Positions 1 to 6,560 of a stretch of DNA of 32,676 nt are shown piece by piece (position 1 is the stretch's first letter; each line of letters opens with the position of its first letter). A program made the translations under genes and the position numbers. This DNA comes from Cryomorphaceae bacterium BACL11 MAG-121001-bin54 (lineage in GTDB: Bacteria; Bacteroidota; Bacteroidia; Flavobacteriales; BACL11), in contig CAJJAH010000005.1 in NCBI GenBank assembly GCA_905182255.1, positions 10,001-42,676 of the forward strand, given 5' to 3'. The notes below the pieces were generated by a model. It did no database searches and had not been told where the DNA came from. It saw only the letters and a list, made by a program, of their open reading frames with translations.

Positions 1-106
1 TGCGCCACTCGTCATCAAGAGCAAGCTCTTATGTTACCGTTCGACTTGCATGTGTTAGGCCTGCCGCTAGCGTTCATCCTGAGCCAGGATCAAACTCTTC
101 GTTGTA
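1..106 (-). rRNA. rrs: 16S ribosomal RNA, 5' end only (partial)
   Basis: Read on the minus strand, this stretch holds the universal 16S start AGAGTTTGATCCTGGCTCAG (complement of about 79-98), followed by GATGAACGCTAGCGGCAGGC, which is typical of Flavobacteriales. Only about 100 nt of the gene lie in the window; the rest continues to the left of position 1. The mature 5' end is estimated at about 105 by comparison with the usual 7-8 nt preceding AGAGTTTG. A break inside 16S is the usual result of a collapsed multi-copy rRNA operon in assembly. Confidence 0.97.
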
Positions 107-176
107 TAAAAAAATTGTAATTGACTGTAATTGGATGTTATTTAATTCTATCTTCAATAATTCAATGAACTGTTTT

Positions 177-219
177 TCAAAAAGGGCTGCAAAGATAATA
201 CGTTAATATCAGCTAGCAA
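177..219 (-). promoter_or_regulatory. rrn promoter, gene-proximal copy
   Basis: Minus-strand Bacteroidota-type promoter: -7 element TATCTTTG (complement of 190-197), exactly 19 nt of spacer, and -33 TTG (complement of 217-219). The start region that follows, GCAGCCCTTTTTGA (complement of 177-190), is shared with the two copies farther upstream. It is the nearest of three promoters to 16S, giving a leader of roughly 75-80 nt. Confidence 0.85.
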
Positions 220-267
220 TTTATTTTGAAACTTTTTTGTTCTTACTATAAGTAAGTTTAAATTCCT

Positions 268-311
268 TCAAAAAGCGGCTGCAAAAATAGTAATACTTTT
301 AACTCTTGCAA
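268..311 (-). promoter_or_regulatory. rrn promoter, middle copy
   Basis: Second minus-strand copy: -7 element TATTTTTG (complement of 282-289), 19-nt spacer, -33 TTG (complement of 309-311). The start region GCAGCCGCTTTTTGA (complement of 268-282) matches the other two copies. The -7 lies 92 nt upstream of that in the gene-proximal copy. Confidence 0.87.
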
Positions 312-365
312 CTTTTAATTAAAAAAGATTTCAAACCTAAATATTTTAAAGAACATGTTTTTCTC

Positions 366-410
366 TCAAAAAGCGGTTGCAAATATATACCGATTTTATT
401 CTCACAACAA
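366..410 (-). promoter_or_regulatory. rrn promoter, distal copy
   Basis: Third minus-strand copy: -7 element TATATTTG (complement of 380-387) and a -33 TTG either 17 nt (405-407) or 20 nt (408-410) upstream. The start region GCAACCGCTTTTTGA (complement of 366-380) again matches. It lies 98 nt upstream of the middle copy. Confidence 0.83.
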
Positions 411-848
411 AAAATCAAAGAAAATTAAAATAAAATATACTCTTCTTGTTAATTCATATATTAAACTCTGATTACATGACAGTTAGATAATAAATATATT
501 ATAATTAAATTTAGATTTAAATATCAATAGCCCAGAAAACAATAGAAATACTAACTACAAACAGTCTATTTCAAAATAATAAATGTGTTTTTTAGATCAA
601 CTGCAATAGCCTAAAGTAGTGTGAAAAAACATAAACATATTAAAACGTTAAGTAAAAAGAAGTCTTTTACAGTTTAACAATAGTTTATTTAACTGTTTTA
701 TTGATGCCAATTTCCAAAACAGAGCTAATAATAGTTTAGATATAAACTCTTATATATAATGTGTCAATATAAATACTAAAATGAATAAGCATTGAGTAAG
801 CAGTAGAATATAATAAACAATATATTTGCAAATAAAAAAAATAAATAT
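411..848. other. intergenic spacer without a gene; -7 element for purE at 821-828
   Basis: A very AT-rich divergent spacer between the rrn promoters and purE. I see no convincing reading frame, RNA gene or large repeat. The only clear signal is a plus-strand -7 element TATATTTG at 821-828, which would start purE transcription at about 833-836 and give a leader of about 15 nt. No TTG lies at the preferred 19-nt spacing; the nearest is at 792-794, 26 nt away. Confidence 0.6.
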
Positions 849-1361
849 ATGAAAGCAACAGTTAGTATAATCATGGGAAGCACTTCTGATATGCCAGTAA
901 TGAAAAAGGCCGCAGAATTTTTAAATGATATGGAGATTCCATTTGAAATAAATGCATTATCTGCACATAGGACACCTGAAATGGTAGAAGATTTTGCGAG
1001 TAACGCAAGAGAATCAGGAATTAAAGTAATTATTGCAGGTGCAGGTGGAGCAGCACATTTACCAGGAGTAGTTGCCGCATTCACAACAGTTCCTGTTATT
1101 GGAGTTCCTTGCCGATCATCTATTTCGATTGACGGATGGGACTCTATACTTTCAATATTACAGATGCCACCTGGCATACCAGTTGCAACAGTTGGATTAG
1201 ACGGCTCTTTAAATGCTGGAATTTTAGCTGCCCAAATATTAGCTACTGACAATGAAGAAATTCATAATAAAGTACAAGCCTATAAGGACAATCTTAAGCA
1301 GAAAATTGTAAAAGCCAACAATGAACTAGCAAGTCATACATACTCATTCAGAGTTCAATAA
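849..1361 (+). CDS. purE: N5-carboxyaminoimidazole ribonucleotide mutase PurE (class I)
   Basis: Rearranges N5-CAIR to CAIR in de novo purine synthesis, in the cytoplasm. The 170-residue length and motifs fit class I PurE: the N-terminal phosphate-binding GSTSDMPVM (residues 10-18), SAHRTPE holding the catalytic His (about 38-44), the glycine-rich GAGGAAHLPG (about 64-73), and the PVIGVP and QMPPGIPVATV segments. The start ATG follows an A-rich stretch, as is usual where Shine-Dalgarno is not used. In many Bacteroidota purK lies next to purE; here the downstream neighbour 33 nt away is a flavin-dependent oxygenase instead, and purK is not in the window. The plus-strand -7 element at 821-828 is a likely promoter. 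Confidence 0.97.
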   Translation: MKATVSIIMGSTSDMPVMKKAAEFLNDMEIPFEINALSAHRTPEMVEDFASNARESGIKVIIAGAGGAAHLPGVVAAFTTVPVIGVPCRSSISIDGWDSILSILQMPPGIPVATVGLDGSLNAGILAAQILATDNEEIHNKVQAYKDNLKQKIVKANNELASHTYSFRVQ

Positions 1362-1394
1362 ATTTCAAAAGATCTTTAGTTCTAAAACTTGTAA

Positions 1395-2342
1395 ATGAAA
1401 AAAACATCTTTAACCCAATTACTTGACATAAAATATCCAATAATAATGGCTCCTATGTTTTTGGTAACCAATACCAAAATGATGATTGAAGCAATGAACT
1501 CAGGAATTGCTGCCTGTATACCTGCATTAAATTACAGAAATGATAATCTTTTCAGAAAAGCAATACAGGAAATAAGAGATAACACAACAAGCAAAGGATT
1601 AGGCATCAACTTGATTGTCAATAAATCGAATATAAAAATGAAACAACAATTAAAAACTTGTGCTGAGTTAGGAGTAGATTTTATTATCACCTCATTAGGA
1701 AGTCCAAAGCAAGTGATTGAACAATGCAAACCTAAAGGGATAAAAGTATTTTGTGATGTAGTAGAAGAAAAATATGCTGTAAAGGTAGAGCAATTAGGTG
1801 CAGATGCAGTAATTGCGGTCAACATTAACGCTGGAGGGCATGCTGGAAAATTAACACCAGAAGAAATTATCCCACTTCTGAATAAGCATTGCAATATTCC
1901 TGTAATATCAGCTGGAGGAATTGGTACAAAAGATGGAATTAATGAGATTATGGACTTAGGTGCTGCCGGACTTTCAATTGGATCTCCTTTTATTGCTTGT
2001 GAGGAAGCGCATATTTCAGAAGAATATAAAAATGCCTGTGTAGATTATGGAAAAGAGGATATTGTATTCACTACTAAGATTTCTGGAACACCTTGTACAG
2101 TAATCAACACACCTTACGTTCAGCAAACAGGAACTTCTCAGAATTGGTTGGAACAACTTATGAGTAAAAATAGGAGAATAAAGAAATGGGTAAAGATGAT
2201 TACCTACTTTAAAGGAATGAAATCAGTAGAAAAAGCAGCATTTAGCAGTACTTATAAAACAGTTTGGTGCGCAGGACCCTCAATTGAATACACTAAAAAA
2301 ATACTTCCTATAAAAGAAATTATATCAAGTTTAACTACTTAA
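1395..2342 (+). CDS. nitronate monooxygenase-like flavoprotein (NPD/2-nitropropane dioxygenase family)
   Basis: A 315-residue FMN-binding TIM-barrel protein. The N-terminal YPIIMAPM segment, NAGGHAGK with the family's His (about 145-152), ISAGGIGTKDGI and the phosphate-binding GAAGLSIGSPFIA near residue 195 are all typical. Relatives oxidise alkyl nitronates or, as FabK, reduce enoyl-ACP with FMN; sequence alone does not separate these, and many Bacteroidota copies have no known substrate. It follows purE by 33 nt on the same strand with no terminator, so the two are probably cotranscribed. The last 8 bases overlap the 3' end of the convergent helicase gene. Confidence 0.85.
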   Translation: MKKTSLTQLLDIKYPIIMAPMFLVTNTKMMIEAMNSGIAACIPALNYRNDNLFRKAIQEIRDNTTSKGLGINLIVNKSNIKMKQQLKTCAELGVDFIITSLGSPKQVIEQCKPKGIKVFCDVVEEKYAVKVEQLGADAVIAVNINAGGHAGKLTPEEIIPLLNKHCNIPVISAGGIGTKDGINEIMDLGAAGLSIGSPFIACEEAHISEEYKNACVDYGKEDIVFTTKISGTPCTVINTPYVQQTGTSQNWLEQLMSKNRRIKKWVKMITYFKGMKSVEKAAFSSTYKTVWCAGPSIEYTKKILPIKEIISSLTT

Positions 2343-3456
2343 CTGAGTTTATTTTAAAGAAAGAAATCTTTAAGTTTTTCTCATATTCCCTAATCGTCCT
2401 AAGATCATAACCGTTTGCTAAAACTAAAGAGACACCCTCTTTACCTGCACGAGCAGTTCTACCACTTCTATGTGTATAGTATTCATCTTGGTCTGGGAGT
2501 TGGAAATGCACCACAAAAGTTAAATCCGCCACATCAATTCCTCTTGCAGCAATATCAGTAGCTACAATAATGCTTAAGTTTTCATTCTTAAAAGCACGCA
2601 TTACTTTATCTCTTTCTTTTTGCAATAAATCTCCATGAATGGTATCAGCAGCAACATTTTTAGCAATAAGCTGAGATGCTAACTTTTTAGCAGTATTTCT
2701 AGTTCTACAAAAAACAATTCCTCTTTGTCCTTTTACAGAGTTCAAAAATTGCAATAGAACATGAAACTTTTCAGTATCTTCACAATGTACAAATTTATGT
2801 TCGATTTTCGAATTAACTACATTACTGCCACCTACAGTAATTCTATGTGCAGAAATACTCATGTGTTCATTTACGATTTGTTTAATTTCTTGTGGCATAG
2901 TTGCTGAAAACAACCATTTACTTTGTACTTCAGTAAGAAAACACAGTATCTCATCTAATTCTTTTTTGAACCCCATACTTAACATTTCATCTGCTTCATC
3001 CAAAATAACTGTTTTCACTTTACTTAAGTCAACCGCTTTACGATTCACCAAATCAATCAAACGACCAGGAGTTGCTACTATTATATGTGTAGTCCTTTTT
3101 AAGTTTGCAATCTGTTTGTCAATTTTTTCTCCACCATAAACTGACTCAGTGAAAATTTTATCAGAATATTTAGTATATCTAAACAATTGTTTAGCAACTT
3201 GCTGTCCTAATTCACGAGTAGGACACAAGATTAAGCCTTGTACATAATCTTTTTTAGGATCAATTTTATGTAAAAGTGGCAAGCCAAAAGCAGCAGTTTT
3301 TCCTGTTCCTGTTTGGGCTTGTCCAACCAAATCAGTATTTCCATCTAATAACAAAGGGATAACTTGCTTTTGAATTTCAGTTGGACTGATGATTCCCAAA
3401 TCATTTAATCCCTTAACAAAATCAGCTTTTACTCCTAATATTTTAAAATTTTCCAT
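2335..3456 (-). CDS. DEAD-box RNA helicase, minimal core (RhlE-like)
   Basis: ATP-dependent RNA helicase of superfamily 2. All core motifs are visible in order: Q motif with PTEIQ, motif I AQTGTGKT, Ia PTRELGQQ, Ib TPGRL, II DEAD, III SAT, then in the second RecA domain IVFCRTRNTAKKL, IHGDLLQKERD, ATDIAARGID (V) and HRSGRTARAG (VI). At 373 residues it ends about 20 residues after the conserved fold, without the C-terminal tail or DbpA/CsdA RNA-binding domain of longer relatives. RNA targeting would therefore have to come from the core or partners. Its stop codon lies inside the 3' end of the nitronate monooxygenase gene (8-base convergent overlap). A -7-like TATTTTTA at 3461-3468 sits 4 nt before the ATG. 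Confidence 0.93.
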   Translation of the reverse strand: MENFKILGVKADFVKGLNDLGIISPTEIQKQVIPLLLDGNTDLVGQAQTGTGKTAAFGLPLLHKIDPKKDYVQGLILCPTRELGQQVAKQLFRYTKYSDKIFTESVYGGEKIDKQIANLKRTTHIIVATPGRLIDLVNRKAVDLSKVKTVILDEADEMLSMGFKKELDEILCFLTEVQSKWLFSATMPQEIKQIVNEHMSISAHRITVGGSNVVNSKIEHKFVHCEDTEKFHVLLQFLNSVKGQRGIVFCRTRNTAKKLASQLIAKNVAADTIHGDLLQKERDKVMRAFKNENLSIIVATDIAARGIDVADLTFVVHFQLPDQDEYYTHRSGRTARAGKEGVSLVLANGYDLRTIREYEKNLKISFFKINSVK

Positions 3457-3487
3457 GCTGTAAAAATAAGGATAAAGTAATCAACTT

Positions 3488-5275
3488 CTAGAATACCTTA
3501 ACTTTTATTCTATCCCAAATTCTATAAAGTAGATAAGCTGCAAGTAAAGCAATAAACATTAGAATTCCTGATAATAGTAAATTTCCATAAATAAAATATC
3601 CTGTAGCAAAAAGCAAACAATAAATCATGGCTAAAGCTAAAAGCATAGCCAAAATTCCTGAAGGAACTGACCAACCTTCACTTTTAATTTGTACATCCCC
3701 TATTATAGCTTTCCAGCCCGGACCACCAGGAATTGTTTTTTTATAGAAACTAAGCAATACTTCTTTATCCTCAGCTGGAGTAGCAAAAGTTACCACAAGC
3801 CAAACGACAGTAGTAATCAGTACTACCATTGGGAATTTCATATACTCTGGCATTAGCGCATTTACACCAAATAGAACAGAAAATACAAATTCCATATTGA
3901 ATAATACAGAAACTATTCCTGAAACAAAAATGGCTGAAATTTCACTCCAAGCATTTATTCTCCACCAAAACCATCTAAGGATAAAAATAAGACCAGTTCC
4001 GGCACCGAACATCAAGATGAAATCAAATAATTGTAATGCATTGGTTAATAGCAAAGCCAAAGCAGCGGAAGTTAAAAATAAAATTACGGTAGATAAACGC
4101 CCTACATTTACTTTTTCCTTTTCAGTAGCAGAGGGATTAATTTGTTGTAGATAAAAATCATTGACAATATAGGATGCCCCCCAATTCAGATGGGTAGAAA
4201 TGGTGGACATATAAGCAGCTATGAGAGAAGCCAAAACCAAGCCCAATAAACCAGTTGGCAACTTAGTTAGCATAGCCGAATAAGCTAAATCATGACCCAG
4301 CTTATCCTCACTCACTGCTGGAAAAGCATCTTGAATACTAGCAATATCAGGGAAAACAACCAATGATGCCAATGCAACCAAAATCCAAGGCCAAGGACGA
4401 AAAGCATAATGCATAATATTAAAAAATAATGTTGCACCAATTGCATGATTTTCATCCTTAGCAGCTAACATCCTTTGTGCAATATAGCCACCACCACCTG
4501 GTTCTGCCCCCGGATACCAAGCAGACCACCACTGTACAGAAAGGGGAATAATTAGCAACATAATAAGTTGTTCAGTATTACTAAAATCAGGAAACATAGA
4601 AATTTTATCTGACACATTAGGATGGGAAATTAAAGCTTGAATCCCACCAATTTCAGGTATATTTACTAAATAATATGCAGCACCAATTGACCCTACCATC
4701 GCCACAAAAAAGAGAAGAAAGTCAGTATAAACTACACCTTTAAAACCGCCCATTGTACTGAACAGAACAGTAATTACTCCTGCAATCCCAATAGTTTCAA
4801 AAGCAGTAAGACCTAACATGACTTGACCAATTTTAATAGCAGCTAATGAAATTCCTCCCATAGCCAACACATTAAAAATAACACCTAGATATAATGCTCT
4901 AAAACCTCGTAAGAATTTTGCAGGCTTACCAGAATAACGCATTTCGTAAAATTCGATATCAGTATTTACATTTGATTTTCGCCATAGTTTAGCATAAACA
5001 AAGACAGTTAACAATCCTGTAAGCAAGAATACCCACCATACCCAATTTCCTGCAACTCCATTATTCCTAACAATATCAGTTACTAGATTAGGAGTATCAG
5101 TTGAAAAAGTAGTTGCAACCATTGAGATTCCTAATAACCACCAAGGCATATTTCTACCAGAAAGAAAAAATTCAGATGAATTTTCACCTGATTTCCTAGA
5201 AACTATTAATCCGATTAACAAAGTAATTGATAAAAAAGAAATGATTATAATCCAATCAAGATTTGCAATATTCAT
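3488..5275 (-). CDS. sodium:solute symporter family protein
   Basis: An inner-membrane secondary transporter of the SSS family, 595 residues from the ATG at 5273-5275. A string of hydrophobic helices covers nearly the whole protein; recognisable family segments are SEFFLSGRNMPWWLLGISMVAT near residues 35-55, GGFKGVVYTDFLLFF, and AAYMSTISTHLNWGASYIVND, the sodium-site region of TM8. The substrate cannot be deduced; sugars, amino acids and carboxylates are all used by relatives. An upstream in-frame TTG at 5294-5296 is rejected as start because it is the end of a minus-strand -7 element TAGATTTG (complement of 5294-5301). It lies head-to-head with the rRNA methyltransferase gene, 63 nt apart. 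Confidence 0.93.
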   Translation of the reverse strand: MNIANLDWIIIISFLSITLLIGLIVSRKSGENSSEFFLSGRNMPWWLLGISMVATTFSTDTPNLVTDIVRNNGVAGNWVWWVFLLTGLLTVFVYAKLWRKSNVNTDIEFYEMRYSGKPAKFLRGFRALYLGVIFNVLAMGGISLAAIKIGQVMLGLTAFETIGIAGVITVLFSTMGGFKGVVYTDFLLFFVAMVGSIGAAYYLVNIPEIGGIQALISHPNVSDKISMFPDFSNTEQLIMLLIIPLSVQWWSAWYPGAEPGGGGYIAQRMLAAKDENHAIGATLFFNIMHYAFRPWPWILVALASLVVFPDIASIQDAFPAVSEDKLGHDLAYSAMLTKLPTGLLGLVLASLIAAYMSTISTHLNWGASYIVNDFYLQQINPSATEKEKVNVGRLSTVILFLTSAALALLLTNALQLFDFILMFGAGTGLIFILRWFWWRINAWSEISAIFVSGIVSVLFNMEFVFSVLFGVNALMPEYMKFPMVVLITTVVWLVVTFATPAEDKEVLLSFYKKTIPGGPGWKAIIGDVQIKSEGWSVPSGILAMLLALAMIYCLLFATGYFIYGNLLLSGILMFIALLAAYLLYRIWDRIKVKVF

Positions 5276-5293
5276 AAGCGAAATTAATTTGAA

Positions 5294-5334
5294 CAAATCT
5301 AAGGAAATCTTTTACGTAATAAGCATTACCTTTG
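5294..5334. promoter_or_regulatory. divergent -7 elements for the symporter (-) and rRNA methyltransferase (+)
   Basis: On the minus strand TAGATTTG (complement of 5294-5301) would start the symporter transcript about 15 nt ahead of its ATG. On the plus strand TACCTTTG at 5327-5334 ends only 4 nt before the ATG of the methyltransferase, so transcription should begin at or next to the start codon. Neither has a clear TTG at the usual -33 spacing. Confidence 0.55.
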
Positions 5335-5338
5335 CAGA

Positions 5339-6496
5339 ATGAAAGATGAAAATTTTTATATGCTAGCCAAAACTATGTTTGGCTTAGAAGAAATACTAGC
5401 TGAAGAGCTTAGAAAATTAGGAGCACAGAATATCCAAACCATAAATAGAGCCGTAAGCTTTAAAGGAGATAAAGGATTTATGTATAAAGCGAACCTTAAC
5501 TTAAGGACCGCACTAAGAATATTAAAACCCATTGCGCACTTTCAGGCACATGATGAAAAAGAATTGTACCGTAAATTATGTGAAATTAATTGGACTGAAA
5601 TTTTTGATTTAGACGCAACTTTTGCGACTCATGCCACAACTCATTCAGAAGTTTTTAATCATAGTAAATATGCTTCATTAGTAATGAAGGATGCTATTGC
5701 TGATACTTTTAGAAAGAAATTTGACGAGCGCCCAAATGTTGATCCTGAAACTCCAGATGTAAGTATCAACTTACATATTGCAAAGCATACTTGTACTGTT
5801 TCACTAGATAGCTCTGGCGATTCACTTCATAAAAGAGGATATAAATCGGATGCTGTAATAGCTCCAATGAATGAAGTCTTAGCTGCAGGATTAATTTTAC
5901 TAAGTGATTGGAATAGAATTGCCAATTTTCATGATCCAATGTGTGGTAGTGGAACTTTATTGATTGAAGCAGCTCTCATAGCACACAATATTCCAGCTAA
6001 TATTTTTCGAGAAAGATTCGGATTTGAAAGTTGGAAGGATTATGATGAAGAACTTTGGGGAAAAATAAAAGAAATATCTTTAGAAAAAGAAACTCATTAT
6101 TACGGTGAAATTACGGGAAGTGATAATTTCCAAAAGGCAGTACGAATCAGTAGAGAAAATATTGATAATGCTTTGATGTATGACAATATCAAGGTTACAA
6201 AAACTGACTTTTTTGAAACTGAAGTAGCACAAGGAACCTTTGTAATGTTTAATCCTCCTTACGGAGAACGAATAGATCTAGGCGTTAATGATTTTTATGA
6301 AAAAGTAGGAACAACTTTAAAACATAAATATGAAGGATGTGGTATCTGGATTATTTCTTCAGATATAGAAAATATGAAATATATTGGTCTACGCCCTTCT
6401 CGAAAAATAAGAGTAATGAATGGAAAGCTAGACTGTAGTTTTCGTAAATTTGAAGTCTATGAAGGAAGTAAGAAAACTAAAAAACAACAAGACTAA
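5339..6496 (+). CDS. THUMP-domain class I SAM-dependent 23S rRNA methyltransferase (RlmL N-terminal type)
   Basis: Predicted to methylate N2 of a guanosine in 23S rRNA, as the N-terminal half of RlmL does at G2445 in E. coli. At 385 residues it matches the single-domain version, lacking the RlmK half. Residues 1-60 form the ferredoxin-like N-terminal region (FGLEEILAEEL), about 60-165 the RNA-binding THUMP domain, and the rest the Rossmann methyltransferase. The latter has DPMCGSGTLLIEAA (SAM-binding motif I), TGSDNFQKAVRISREN, and the catalytic NPPYGER. The start codon is 4 nt after a -7 element, pointing to a leaderless transcript. Function is well supported; the exact target base is inferred. 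Confidence 0.9.
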   Translation: MKDENFYMLAKTMFGLEEILAEELRKLGAQNIQTINRAVSFKGDKGFMYKANLNLRTALRILKPIAHFQAHDEKELYRKLCEINWTEIFDLDATFATHATTHSEVFNHSKYASLVMKDAIADTFRKKFDERPNVDPETPDVSINLHIAKHTCTVSLDSSGDSLHKRGYKSDAVIAPMNEVLAAGLILLSDWNRIANFHDPMCGSGTLLIEAALIAHNIPANIFRERFGFESWKDYDEELWGKIKEISLEKETHYYGEITGSDNFQKAVRISRENIDNALMYDNIKVTKTDFFETEVAQGTFVMFNPPYGERIDLGVNDFYEKVGTTLKHKYEGCGIWIISSDIENMKYIGLRPSRKIRVMNGKLDCSFRKFEVYEGSKKTKKQQD

Positions 6497-6560
6497 ACTA
6501 AACAACAATTAATTACAATAAGAAAGTTATAATTTAATCTTTCTTAATAGATAGTTTTTA

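Noticed and set aside
776-1252. Long minus-strand frame opposite purE
   Set aside because: It lies over most of a certain purE gene in antisense, has no recognisable motif and is explained by purE codon bias.
5276-5296. TTG start extending the symporter by seven residues
   Set aside because: The TTG is the end of a -7 promoter element TAGATTTG, and an ATG follows at 5273-5275 that fits the family.
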